Assembly (NCBI RefSeq): GCF_026914185.1
Contig: NC_070566.1
Location: 186,001 to 250,000, forward strand
From: Puccinia triticina
Lineage: Eukaryota; Basidiomycota; Pucciniomycetes; Pucciniales; Pucciniaceae
DNA length: 64,000 nt
Direction: 5' to 3'
Shown in pieces: positions 36,497 to 48,492 of the stretch. Numbering within the stretch: position 1 is the first letter of the stretch; each line of letters opens with the position of its first letter. The notes under the pieces are model-generated. The model saw only the letters and a program-made list of their open reading frames with translations, made no database searches and was not told where the DNA came from. A program made the position numbers and the translations under genes.

Positions 36497-39483
36497 CTAA
36501 TTTTTTTTGGAAAACTCCCTTTCTAGCTTCTTCAGCCTTGCATTAATTGTAATATCCTCCCTAGCCTCCCCACTATCACTTGCTGAGTACCTGGTGGCTG
36601 GCCCATTTTTTTCATTTTGGGTCAACTGCTGAAAGATATTTATCAGTTAAGCACTGAGTTTGAATCACAGAAACAAGTCATATCTTGTTACTAACCTTTG
36701 AACAAGCCACTTTTGGTGATTTGGCATTCATGTCATTAGGATGATGGGTACTTTTGGTGATGGTTCTTGCTTTATCTTGTTTGGTATGATCATCATTGTC
36801 CAAGGATGAGTAATTGGGAATGGTCTTGGCCTCCAAAGTTTCAATTCTACTTTCAAGCAGTTGAATATCACTGGTGAAATCCTTCTGAAGAACTGCGATC
36901 CTCTCTTCAATGGTTTTCTCAAATACATCTGATGACTGCTGGAGTAGGTTAACCAACTGGCCTGAGTTTTGGTTCTGGTCCTCAAGATTTGACTGCAGGA
37001 TCTTGATTTCAGATAGGGAATCATAGAAGGTCTCAAAAAGCTGTAGGAACATGTGCTTGGGTGGTATCCTATGGCCACCTCCTGATCCACCAAACTGTTG
37101 GCCAGGAACATGCAGAGGATTTGGAGATTTTGGAAATGAGGTCTGATCTTTTGTTTTGAGAGGTTTCTTGGAGGAAAGGGGTGCATTACTCTGCTGGCTG
37201 GTGCTGCAGATCCCATTCATGTTGTTATGTTTCTGATACTGAGGTTTATCCAGTTTGCTAAGTGATTCTTTTTGATCTGATGGTCTTGATATAGAAGAGG
37301 CCTTCATGTGTGAATATTTGTGATCATCATTGGTTGCATCATTGAGTTGTGGAGCCCTACTGTTAATGGGTTGTCCAAGATGCTGATCAGTTTTAATCAT
37401 CAGATGGTCCAGCCTCAGGCTTGGTAATTGGATTAAGGAATCTGCATGCATAGTCCTACGTCGCTCAAGGCCTTTACTGCAGGAAACTGAGACAAAATGA
37501 GGATATCCAGAACCACAATCTGGAGCAAATCTGGTGGGGTAACCAGGTTGAACAGAATTTTTGACTCCATGGCTGAGATTATTGGAGGGAAGTGAGTTGA
37601 CCTGGTATGAAAATTGATTTTGAAGCTCTATTGAATGTCTTTTTCCCAAGAATCCTGGTTTGAAAGTTTGGTTTGTGTCAAGTTTATCACCATTTATAGT
37701 AGGGACTTGCAAGAACCTGCTATGTATTGGAGCAGACTTGACCAATGGTTGTTCAAGAAGGTGGACTTGGGAAGATTGAGATTTCAGTGTCATTTTTTCC
37801 ACCTTTTCTCCTACTTCCTGACCCCGTCTACTAGCAATGGTTGGCGCACACCCAGATGATTGGCAGTGTTTGGGGTAAGTGGAATTTGAAAATTTATGAA
37901 TGCCAGCAAGGTTTTGATTATTCTGCTGGTTTTGAAGAGCTTTCTGGTGCTCTTGGTGAGCAATAGATTTGCGCCTGGAGGAAGTTTTGATGGTTAGATG
38001 GTGTGGATTGTATATTGATTGCTGTGAATTCTGGTTTATGGAAAATGGTGCAGGATGGCCTGGATTCTGTGGTAGTCTCACAAAATCATTCTTGTTGTGG
38101 TTGCTGGAAATAGGTGGGAATTTCTTGGAAATAGATGTGCAAGTCCTATTAGGCCAAGTGCCTTGAAGTAAATTTTGAAGGTCCAGACTTGTATATTTTG
38201 ATGCGTCAATGCTGACAGGGGGGTTGAGATTGGATAAGCTGAAGGATGAGCCTGGATTCAAGCAAGAATGTCCAGCAAAAGAATTCCGCCTCTGTTCAAT
38301 CAACCGCTTTTGCTCTTCCCTCAACTTGATTGTATGGGCTACTTGCTGCATGGCAGTTGGATGTTGAGGTTGGATGAATCCAACAGCAAGGGGACTAACA
38401 GATTCTTTGACTGACTGATGATGTTTATTTTTGGACAATGAATGTTGGCTGGATATTTGGGGGTCTGGAGAGCTTGATGACTTGTCAGACAAATTCAGCA
38501 AAGAATTTCCATTACAAGGCTTGGCCAGCCCTTCATGCATAAGATTCACCCGCTGTTTTTTCATTGGATTGCCTTTCTCATTCTCATAACTAGCTGTATT
38601 GTTGACAGGAAAAGTCAGGGAAGGATATCCTGTGTTTTCTTCCAAATTGGGACAATGATGTCCACTATTGCTATCGAAAGAATTGGAGCGGGAAATGACA
38701 GGTGAATTCATTGACTGAGATGGGAGTGATTGTTCTGGTAGATGAGGAGTGTGATATTCCAACTTGACAAAAATATCATTCTCTGGAGCACTGTCAGAAG
38801 CAAGGGTAAAAGGCAAAGATGTGAGTGTACAAAGTACCACATGTAAATGATGATTCTGTAGGTAGAATGAAGGATGAAAATGGGGAGAAAAAAGTAAAAA
38901 ATCCGTACACTTGGGAATGTGACTTTGGGTGCTCATGTCTTGATTTGCTATGACTAGCTGGCAAGCAAGGAGCCACTTTTGATTGGAATAATTTGTCTCC
39001 TCCACATGCTTGCGGATGGTCTAGCTCGGCCCGACTGGCCTTGCGCTTCAATTTGTGATCGCGGGAATTGGAATTAGACACTTCTGGGATGATCAGATGA
39101 GCGTGCGAGCCTCTTTTAGTGTTGACATTGCCCGGGTCACTCAAAATTGGTGAACAGTTATTCCGTTGATTGACTGAAGGTTGTACCATTTCTGAATTGG
39201 AGTGTTTGTCTTGGTGCTCGTCTCGACTGGGATAAACCGTTGGGTGTTGATAGGGATTATAAGAGTTGTGATGATTTGCTCGATTGAAAGTATGAACTGA
39301 GGTGGGTGAAGATGTTTGGTTGGACTGAGGGATAGGAGAAGCAGATTGAGCGGGACGTTTCGATGAGTGGGATAATGATTTTTTTGGATACTGTCTTGCC
39401 ACTGGATGACTAGACGGAAAGGAGGAGGGGCGCAGTGGTGGTAAGGTTGGGCCGGTTTGGTAACTGTGATGATCAGCGGACAT
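36497..39483 (-). CDS. Unknown Ser/Asn/Gln-rich protein with C-terminal coiled coil
   Basis: Three exons, 39483-38909, 38790-36696 and 36628-36497, with GT-AG introns of 118 and 67 bp, all in phase, giving 933 residues. The first exon is rich in Ser, Pro, His and Asn and has a basic patch (DHKLKRKASRAELDH). The long middle is disordered in character, with short conserved-looking blocks (SMNSPVISRSNSFDSNSGHH, a Gln/Arg helix KLREEQKRLIEQRRNSFAGH). Residues about 772-848 form a heptad-type coiled coil (FETFYDSLSEIKILQSNLED to LLESRIETLEAK). The small last exon adds a second charged helix (INARLKKLEREFSKKN). No catalytic motif, signal peptide or membrane span. It may be a scaffold or regulatory protein, but that is a guess from composition. 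The start ATG is the first in the frame. Confidence 0.8.
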
Positions 39484-42400
39484 GATCTTTGCTTTCGGAT
39501 GATTACCAAGGGATGGAGGTAGTAGGTTATGGATTGCAGCTGTAGGGCAAGAGCCGTATGAAAGCTTTACAGAATCGCCGAAGGTGGATGGCGAAGGATC
39601 GGCCGGGTGACCTGTTTTATTTCAGTCGATGTAGTATGGGCCAGACGTGCCGAGGAAGAACTTCTACCTCTGATTAGACTGACGGTAAGGCCGATGAAAA
39701 GACACGAGGGAAAAGAAATTTCGCGTCATCGTCAGTATTTATTTTAAGCAGGTAGAGCGGCTGCGACAATAGGTCTTGGGTACCCAAGAGGCGTTGCGAC
39801 GGGAGTTCTGAGCGAGCAGCTGGGTAACTGTACCCCAAGTTGGCACCATGGTAATTGAAGAACATGAACCGCTCAGAGCATTATGATAGCCCGGAAGCCG
39901 AGTCCGAACTGGCGGCCCCGGCTGGGGCCCCTTTTGAGCCATAATGTGTGGTTTTTTTTTTTTTTTGCTTGACGGAGGCGGGAACACCGAAAGGAAAACA
40001 TTGGGCCCATCATATGCTCCATAACATTTGCCAAAGGGCAAACCACACTACTAGTATGTACAATTTTGAAGCAGTTGACCTAGCAACCTGAACAGCGGAT
40101 TTTTCCGCGCTTTTCAGGGAGAGGATGAATCTCAGCCCAACCCCACGGCGTATGCCAGATGATGAGAAGTATGCAGTTGGCTGGAGCAAGGAATTTGGAA
40201 CAAAAATGATAACACAAAGAAGTGGGAAGTCGACTGAGCAGATCGAAGGAATAAGAAGCTCACACGTTAATTTGAATCTCGTTGTTTTCACCTCCTCTTA
40301 TTGCTGCTGTTTTTGTTTTGAATTATTTCTTGTTGGACTTGTAATGCTGGCTCTGATAACCGTAATACTGTGAGAGAAAGAAGGACGTATGGAGGGGGTT
40401 TGAGCTCGCAACTTTGGGATCTTGAGTCAGGAACAATACTCTTTTATCAAGCACTCTGAGCACAGCTACATGCAATTGTCCGCCTCGTGGCTGTGAGTGT
40501 GAGCGTAGTTGAGCTGATTACCAAGGCGCACATTTAATTTCTGATGAGATGCGCTGCTCTAGCAACAATGGCAACTGTTCGCTCTATGCATGCAGGTCAA
40601 CCGAAGTCGATTAAACACCCAATTATCCCTGTCTTCTGGCCTTCAGCAATTCATTTCAAGCGGGACTGTATTGAACGGCCGTGATACTCGTTGATGTGGC
40701 GCGTACTGGATTCTGCGATGTCACTGATCGATACACCCGGTCGGTGAGGTGGTGATGGATGAGCTAAAGAGTTCAAAGAGTTGCTTCTGTTGGCGAGGAA
40801 ATTGATGATTGAATGTGTTATTCGGGTTTGCTGGCTAGTTGATGTCCCAGCAAAATGACCTTCTATGCAGCATCGACAATTACACAATTAATTGTATGGT
40901 AACTACTACGACTGAAAGCATGACAACGGATTTTCTCGCCAAGCCAAAGCCCCGGGGTGGTAACACTAAAGTAGAGAAGTGGGAGGAATTAGGAAAAATT
41001 GGGGGAATCTGGTGCCAGGCGCGTGCTTAAACCGCGAACTGCGAGCATGCCAACGAATCTCACCGGTGCCGGCCGGGTATGCATCAAGTTCGTCTTACTG
41101 GTGGCTCTATTTTCCAGTACAACACTGCTCTTGAGGCTTCGGACGAAACAAGATCTTCAGTACTCTGTAAACCAGTTGACTCGATAAGACTTCACTGGAA
41201 CCACTACGTAGACATTAGGAGGTTTTACATGCCAGTAAGCAGGATCCTGGATACAGGCTTGGCTGCTGGGTCAGAGATTCATTCCCCCATCGGGCCATCA
41301 CTCATCTTGTCGCGTCCCGCCTTGCTGGGTTTAAAAACATTGATGATGCGTGAGGAAGCGGTATTGATGTGTCCGGGTCGGAAACATGCATTGGAACCGA
41401 AGCGCCTGATCAACAAGTATTATGCACCCTTCATAACGTGCTTCGCCGACGGGAAGAACTGCGATCTCTAGCATGCTCCGGGCTGAATATCAAGCAGCTA
41501 GAAAAAAATCTGCCAGAGTCTGCCAACCTCCTTGAACTGTTGCGACACTGCGTCTAGGTCACATCGTCTTTAAAACAGCTAAAACGGTGGCCAAAAAGCT
41601 ACCTACTCCAAACCCAACTTGAAGGTTGATCCACCTGAGAGTCTCCTGCGTGTGGGGAATGTACGCCCATGCACACAAGTGACTCAAGTCAAGTAACAAA
41701 CTGCAACATGCAGAAGGGCAGCTAATCCCGGTCTCTGTTGTGACCCAGGTCACGTGGTATTCTGGGCTGCGGCACAGCCAGCTTCAGACTACACATCAGT
41801 CTCCCCCGGGTCACACCACAAGAGTAATATTGTACTACATATCTTTGCTCCTACAGTCTCTTTGCCCACCCTTGGATAAACTGAGTCATTTTTGTCCCCA
41901 AGATGCTGCTAAAGACCAGGTGTATACACACATGTATATTGGGAAACCACACAGTGAACTATGTACAGCCCATTCCACATTTGCAGGAATATTAGGGCAT
42001 GAAAATTGAAATTTTCCAAATTTATTTGCCTCAAAATTTCTTGGGACAAAAACTGAGCCTGGCCAAAATGTAGGATGGAGCCCAAATGTGAAGAATTTCA
42101 ACATTTGAACCCTCCGCCCGTTTTTGTGTACAGGGCAAAAAAAGTTGAAATTTTTCAAAATTGAGGCCCATGGTACAGGCCCTTACTTTTATCATATTTA
42201 TGCATAAATTTTTATGACATCAAAATAGCATTGAAAATTCAAATTGTGTGAAATTCTAACAGTGCTAGGCCATTAGCCATGATTGGAAGGGATAAGTGGT
42301 GATGATCCCACCCTCCTGGTGAGGTCCACAAATGAATGGGACCTGAGAAAAATCAGATAAACGTTTGGAACAAAAATGGGAGTGAGATTTGCAGGTGATG

Positions 42401-42490
42401 GTTGGTGAGAGGATCTGGGAAAGGAAACACTTCTGGTTTTCAAATGCCTTCTGAAGTACAAAAATTGAACTGCACAGCAGCAGCACACCC
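39484..42490. other. Gene-poor 3-kb stretch
   Basis: 39484-39900 is probable promoter and 5' UTR of the gene at 36497-39483. Several short open frames exist (for example plus 41079-41471 and 41369-41557), but none has recognisable motifs or a supporting splice structure. 40380-40460 on the minus strand weakly resembles a tRNA but lacks a proper T arm. Nothing else recognised. Confidence 0.4.
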
Positions 42491-42497
42491 CCAGAAA

Positions 42498-42830
42498 GGC
42501 GTCTGCTACTGTTAATAGGGCCTGTGGCACTCTTAACAGAGCGTCTGCCACTGTTAATAGGGCCTGTGGCACTCTTAACAGAGCGCCTGCCACTGTTAAT
42601 AGGGCCTGTGGCACTCTTAACAGAGCGTCTGCTACTGTTAATAGGGCCTGTGGCACTCTTAACAGAGCGTCTGCCACTGTTAATAGGGCCTGTGGCACTC
42701 TTAACATAGCATCTGCCACTGTTAATAGGGCCTGTGGCACTCTTAACATAGCGTCTGCCGCTGTTAATAGGTCCTCTGCCACTTTTAATAGGGCCTCTTG
42801 CACTGTTAATAGGGCCTATGGCACTCTTTA
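42498..42830. repeat. 42-bp minisatellite, about eight units
   Basis: Unit GCGTCTGCCACTGTTAATAG + GGCCTGTGGCACTCTTAACA + GA, 42 bp, seven near-identical units with a degenerate tail. As 42 is divisible by three, frames on both strands stay open and encode 14-residue repeats (such as SVKSATGPINSGRR); these are not evidence of a gene. Confidence 0.9.
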
Positions 42831-43974
42831 GGTATTGCCTTGTGGTACCTGGCACCAGCTGGTGTGTACTGCTTGGCTTGTTATGGTAACCACCAGCTGG
42901 TGGCAGGTGTGGTACCTGGTGCCTGTTTTTGGCCAAGATTCCACACAGTAACCTGGTACCACTGCAGTTACCGCTCAGAAACCCCCCAAACCCCCCTATA
43001 TGGGGGTTGGCTCTCACCCATATGATTGGATATCAGCCAACCAAATCTGATAATATTCCCCTCCAAACCAGCCACAATGCCAACAACCCGCTCCCCAAAA
43101 AATCAAAACAAACCAGCCAATTGTGAATCCACAACACCTTCCTCTCGGCCTCAACATAAAAAAAGATAAAGAAGACAGCAACAGAAATAGAGAAGATCTT
43201 CCAGTAAGAAGCAAGCCACCTGTATTGACACCCCTGCAACCATTGACTGATCAGGAGGTATGTGAGTTGTCCATTTTTGTTTTTTGGCTTCCATAACATC
43301 TCTTGAATGACATCTTTTGACTCTCTCCTCAATTTTAGAACATAATCGCAAGTTTGCTGCACATGGTGCCAGTAATAGCTACAAAATGTACAAATAACCA
43401 GAGCTATCCAAGTTTATTAAAATCACAGAAACACAGAAAGCAAGATCAAAGTTTTTGCCTGTGCTCATTAGCAAAAAGCCCATAAAAGCTGAAATTAATC
43501 CCCAAACACCCTGGAGGACACCTTGAATTGACCCTCCAGGAGTCCAGCCCGTGCTGGAGCAACAGGCAAAAAAAAAGGTTGGTCAAAAATGTAATCAAGG
43601 AGGCCCTAATCAAGTGATTAGTGGGCTCCAGGGAGGGGGCGGGACAAAATACATCCCCTGGGGGGACAAACAGCTTCCCCCTAGCCCTTTAAGTATTGGT
43701 ACCAGCTCACAAATGGAAGAAGTTGACAACACCCTGGGCCCTGACATCGTTTGCACACCACATCTGTGTTGCCAGGGCCCTGCACCTGGGTCCTGGGCAG
43801 ACAACATACTGGCCTGTATGTACATACAAACTCATCCGAGTGTATACAGGTAAGCTTGAGAGGTGTATTCCTCAGGATGACCGCTCTCATTTGGAATTGT
43901 TCCAAATCCGAGTAAGTTGGCTTTGAGTACATAATGTGTCCACGCTTGCGGCCAGGGAGACTTTGACCGCCTTT
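42831..43974. other. Gene-free stretch
   Basis: Contains an inverted repeat around GGTACCTGGCACCAGCTGGTG (42846-42930). No gene or element recognised. Confidence 0.4.
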
Positions 43975-44710
43975 GCGGTCTGCAAATCTCTTGACGACTG
44001 GTCTTTACCGGTTGTGGAGGGGAGTCACACCTCTTGATGACCACTGTGACCGGCCATCAAGGGAACTCATATCTCCTCCTCATGACCGGTATGTGCCGGT
44101 CATTTAGGGGACTCACACCTCTTGATGACCGGTCTGTACCGGTCACCGAGGGGACTCAGATCTCCTCCTCATGACCGGCCCGGTCTGTGCCGGTCATCAA
44201 GGGGATGCACAACTTTTGATGGCTGGTCTGTGCTGGCAACAAAGGGTAGTTACGCTACGCGTAACGCGTAGATAACGGTAACGTAACGAAATTTTTGTCG
44301 TTATCTACGCGTTACGCGTAACGGCAGTGCGATTACGTTATCGCAACACGTTGAGCCGGCTTTTTTTATACTCGTTGCGTTATCCGGGCGCGCAGAGCCC
44401 TTGAGAACAGGCAAAAAATGAGGCTAAAAAGCCTTAAATGGTCCGTTATCGCGTTATCCGGGGGATAACGCGATAACAGGCCTCAAAAATCAGGCCCGTT
44501 ACGTTACGCGTGGGGCCTGAAATGACCCCGTTACTAGTAAAGTAACGGGGGACCCGGATAACGGGGGTAGTTACGTTACCAAAATTGCGCGGATAACGCA
44601 ACGTAACGTAACTACCCTTTGTTGGTGCTGGTCATTGAGGGGAGTCACAAATCTCAATGACCGGTCTGTGCCGGTCATCAAGGGGACTCATTCTCCTATC
44701 AATGACCAGC
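43975..44710. repeat. Hairpin minisatellite, TGACCGGTCTGTGCCGGTCA type, with an insertion
   Basis: Units of 40-60 bp combining GACCGGTCTGT.CCGGTCAT with CAAGGGGACTCA; each forms a short hairpin. The same GGTCATCAAGGGG word builds the array at 14697-14870. The array is split by the element at 44237-44624. Confidence 0.8.
44237..44624. mobile_element. 388-bp foldback element rich in CGTTACG/TAACG words
   Basis: Terminal inverted repeats CAACAAAGGGTAGTTACG / CGTAACTACCCTTTGTTG, flanked by GTGCTGG on both sides (44230-44236, 44625-44631). The interior consists of nested inverted repeats of TACGCGTAACG, GATAACG and related words, so nearly the whole element can fold. A 7-bp duplication does not point clearly to one superfamily; an 8-bp hAT duplication with one base changed is possible. 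Confidence 0.85.
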
Positions 44711-44799
44711 ACATAGTAAGTCTTGCTATAAAACAATTTGCAAGCCTTGATCCTCTTGGCGCGAGCAGGATCTATGTTTCTTAATTGCCTGTAGGAAAC

Positions 44800-45240
44800 C
44801 CTTGGCAAGCCTGGATAACATGTATCCAGGCTCGCCGAGAGGTTTCCGCCTGGCGCGTAGGATACATAATTCAGGCTTGCCAAGAGGGTTCCTCCTGGAG
44901 AGTAGGATACATATGTATCCTTCTTGCCAAGAGGTTTCAAGGACACATATGTATCCTGCTTGCCGAGAGGAAACAAGGGGATTCCTCCCGGCGTAAGCTG
45001 TAGCCACATCACCCCTCCTCCCTGCTCGAAAAGGGTGGGAGGGAAGGCCCACACTCCCTCTCCCATCTTGCCGGTCAAAGAGGAGCTCCTGGCGAGCCTA
45101 GATTGTATCCAGGCTCGCCAAGAGGTTTCCCCGGTGTTAGGACACATAACCCAGGCTTTCCAAGAGGAAACCTCCCGGCGATGAGGATACAATGTATCCT
45201 TCTTGCCAAGAGGTTTCCTTGCCGAGAGGGAACAAGGGAG
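44800..45240. repeat. Minisatellite with GCTTGCCAAGAGGTTTCC units
   Basis: Irregular units joining tatccaggctcgcc or gtatccttcttgcc, AAGAGGTTTCC and CGGCG.TAGGATACA. Part is interrupted by a duplicated segment ending in ccctcacttgaaaagggagg-like sequence (about 45010-45060 and 45265-45325). Confidence 0.65.
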
Positions 45241-46024
45241 GCACACAGTAGCTGTATCCCTAATCCTCCCCACTTGAAAAGGGAAGGATGGAATGCCCTC
45301 ACTCCCTCTCTCATCTCACTGGACAGAGAGCAGCACTGAAAAAGAAACTGTGTCAACTGTGAGAAGTTTACATTTGGTAACTCTGAGGAAGCTTGTGGTG
45401 TTACACCAGCCTTGTCAGCCACAGAGTACATGTAGCAGGTAGTACTGTGAGCTACGCAAACAGTGGTGACGACAGCGGTCAGGTGGAGGCACACCTGATG
45501 ATGATGAAGAACACTATGGTGAGACAAGAGACCAGAATGAACAGATATGAGAGGTAGACGACTGAGCAGAGATGAAGTGATGAGTTGATGATTGATTGAA
45601 GCAATGATGAATAGAGTACAACGTAAGAAGGAGAGGTTTAACTATGTACATCATAACTAGGTTTAATCTGTCATCAACTAGGTCTGTTTCCGCAGCGGTG
45701 AGCTTTGGCGGCCGCGGCAATGTGCGCCTCAATAGTTGGCAGATTGCAGGATGAGGAAGATGCTTTGATCTCCAGGCTCTCAAACCTTGAGCATGGTTTG
45801 TGACATTGACGTGTAGTCTATGTACATGTGAGTCTGCACTGTGGAGCCTGTGCTACGGCTCATAACATCCCTGCAGGGTGGTATGTCAGCTTGCCAAGAG
45901 CCATCCTCCTGGCCTGCTGGGCTGAGCGGGCCTGGTAGGAGTGGTCCCTTGTCTTGGTGAGCTTAACCAGCTTGGCAAGGGAGGTCCTCCCCACAAGCTG
46001 GTCCCATATCCAGCTTGCTGAGTG
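45241..46024. other. Gene-free stretch
   Basis: No supported gene or element. Slightly enriched in gatgatga and tgatgag words. Confidence 0.35.
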
Positions 46025-46320
46025 GACTCACCTCTTTGACTGGAGGTATTCCTCCGGTCAACAAGGTGTAAATAAATCTGACAGGAGGGATTGATTCCTC
46101 CTGTCAGAGGTGTTTGAATCTCCTCAACCACAGGCATTCCTCTGGTCAAAGAGGTGTACACAAATCCAACAGGAGGGATTGATTCCTGCAGTCAGAGGTA
46201 TGTGCACCTCCTTGACCGCAGGGATTCCTCCGGTTAAAGAGGTATGTAGACCTGCTTGAACGGAGGAATCCCTCTGTTCAAAGAGATGTACATAGATCTT
46301 TGACTGGAATCTCTCCGGTG
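46025..46320. repeat. Minisatellite with GGATTCCTCCGGTCAAAGAGG units
   Basis: About eight units of 35-45 bp alternating gggattcctcyggtcaaag and AGGTGTACA.A; neighbouring aggaggga / ttcctcct words are inverted. Confidence 0.7.
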
Positions 46321-47141
46321 TAAGACTCAAAATTGATTGTGAAATCCTTTTGCTGAATGGAGAAGGGGATGATGGAGGTGCAAACTCTGCCCTTCTATAC
46401 TATCAGTTAACAGGACCCACCAAGCTACAATTGGCAAGTTTTGATCAAGTGACAGGTCTGGTCTAGTTCCAAATGAAGTTGTTTGATGACAGGTACGTGA
46501 AAGATGTCAACCAAAAGATATGAGAGTTGAGAATATGAGAGTGAGCTCAGTGGTTATTTGCAATGTAAGGTATGTTATGAGGTGCTATAAGGCTTGTAAT
46601 GGTAATGGTAAAGCTACAGATGGTATGTAAAGAACTGGTGAGTACTGAGCTGAGGGAAAAACAACTGGGGGGGAGAGAGCTCCTTATATAGACAAATGTG
46701 AGGGATTTTAGCTACAAGGGGGACCCGGGATGAGGGATTTTAGCTGTTGGGCTGTGTACAAGTGGTTTCAGAAGATACTAAATACAGGCAAAAAGTGGGG
46801 TGAGAAATGAAAGATGATGTCATACTATGCAAGGAGTGCATAAACAAGGTGGGGAAATGTCAAATACAGGGGTCTTTCATTCAAGGGGTGCATGAGTGGT
46901 GTCACACTAATGTAAAGAGTGCAGAAATGGGCTCAGAAGACTACATGCAGCTGCAAGGGGTGCATAAGTGAAGCGGGGACATGTCAAATACAGAAGAAAT
47001 GGGGTTGGTCCCCTGTATATGCAGTGGAGATAAGTAGGATAGAGAAGAGTATGTGTTTGGCTGGGTCTGAGTATGTGTATACCTGGGAAAGGTGACTTGA
47101 GGGGTGTGACAGGTTAATGACTGAGGCTGGCCGTGTCCATG
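46321..47141. other. Gene-free stretch with a dispersed repeat block
   Basis: 46668-46752 repeats the block at 14135-14225 (ctccttatatag, then gtgagggattttagct twice). Otherwise nothing recognised. Confidence 0.4.
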
Positions 47142-47315
47142 AGGGTGTAACTTCCAATCCAGTGGGGTTCCAGTGACAATTCCAGTGGTGACTAGGGGTA
47201 AAATTGGCCTTAGAATCCATTTCTGAGGTTCATTTGTGGTTATATTGAGGCCTAGGGTGATTAAATATATGTTATAGCAAAAAACATTTGATTTTTCACT
47301 TTTCCATCTACCACA
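47142..47315. repeat. Dispersed repeat, copy B (empty site)
   Basis: Matches the two outer parts of 18641-19032 but continues directly through aaattggcct-tagaatcc, where the 18-kb copy carries the 216-bp MITE. It ends in ctaccaca. Confidence 0.7.
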
Positions 47316-47812
47316 CCGGCCAAGGAGGTATGCATCCTCAGCCAAAGGATTCCGCCAGTAAAATAGGAAGTACACCTTTTTTGTTGAAGCGGTGGCCTCA
47401 AAATTGGAGGGAGGAGGAAAGAGTGTCCAAGGAGAAAAGCTCGGGGGCAAGAAGAGGGAACAAGAGACCCAGAAAGAGGGTCTAAACTGCTAGCTGTGAG
47501 AAGGAAAAAAGGCTTCTCACTACAGGAGACTCACTGGGTCTCAGGGAACAGCGCTATGGACTCCTGTCGGGTCTGAGCCGTTGCAGTCGGTTGAGGGGAT
47601 GGTGCTGAGTGCTGCCCTTGTTGGTGGTCCTGCGAAAAGTATTGGTACGGGTTGAAAGATGCGATAGCGGTTGAGGGGGGGGATTTGTTGAGAAAGAACG
47701 AGGGGATGGAATACCCTTGGCGGTTTGGTTGGATGGAAAAGCTCAGTAAAGAAGGAATTCAGAGGGAGCCGGTGCGGTCGTCGGAATATCGGGAAGTAAT
47801 CTTATGAAGGGG
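47316..47812. other. Left flank of the large satellite element
   Basis: No gene supported. It ends in the GGG (47810-47812) that may be one side of a 3-bp target duplication. Confidence 0.4.
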
Positions 47813-48492
47813 CACTACCAAGATGGATGAATTTGCGATGTTGTATATTGATCAATATAGCGTATATTGATCAATTTATATTGATCAATTTTTTTTTTTT
47901 TTTATTATTCCTCTTGATACCTTTGTCTGTTTTCCATGTCTCCTTGATACTATTCTATAATCTCTCTCCTTCTGCCTGTGTTAGCTTCAAGCCACAGGAA
48001 TTTTTTTTTCTTTTGCCTGATAACATTCATAAATTTCTACATACACCACTCAATTCTTCCTGAAAAAAAGACATTGGAAGTTTTACAATTAATCCAGGGT
48101 AGCTGAGGGGTCTCACATTTTTTTTCTTTTTTTTTTAACTTCAACAATTGATGTTATAAGAAGTCTCCAAATCGACTTTTTTTCAAAAGAGGAAAAACAT
48201 TGACCCCTGACCTCTCTCATGATACCATCCTGCACACATTTTTAATTTGGTTGGTTGAACTTGCTCAAGATATTGCATATCATACTTGAAGTGCTACATG
48301 CATAGAAGGGATTTTTGAAATTAGTTTACCATGGTTTAGCATATTTTTGTCAGGTTCTTTTTTTTATCTACTTTTGTTATCAACCACAGATTAATGAGGA
48401 ATATTTCCACATAAAATTTCATCGGACAATTTTTCTGCATATAAAACCCAGAAATATTTTAAAATATAATTTATTTGGGGTCGCATCCATTA
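47813..48492 (+). repeat. Left arm of the satellite element
   Basis: 680 bp: terminal CACTACCAAGATGG, the TATATTGATCAA repeats, a T-tract, then AT-rich sequence ending at tatgcagcagcaacaatg, where the first satellite unit begins. Confidence 0.8.

Noticed and set aside
40380..40460. Minus-strand tRNA-like sequence
   Set aside because: An A-box-like word exists, but the T arm does not pair and the B box is poor.
41079..41557. Two overlapping plus-strand frames as a gene
   Set aside because: No conserved motif, no splice structure and ordinary intergenic composition.
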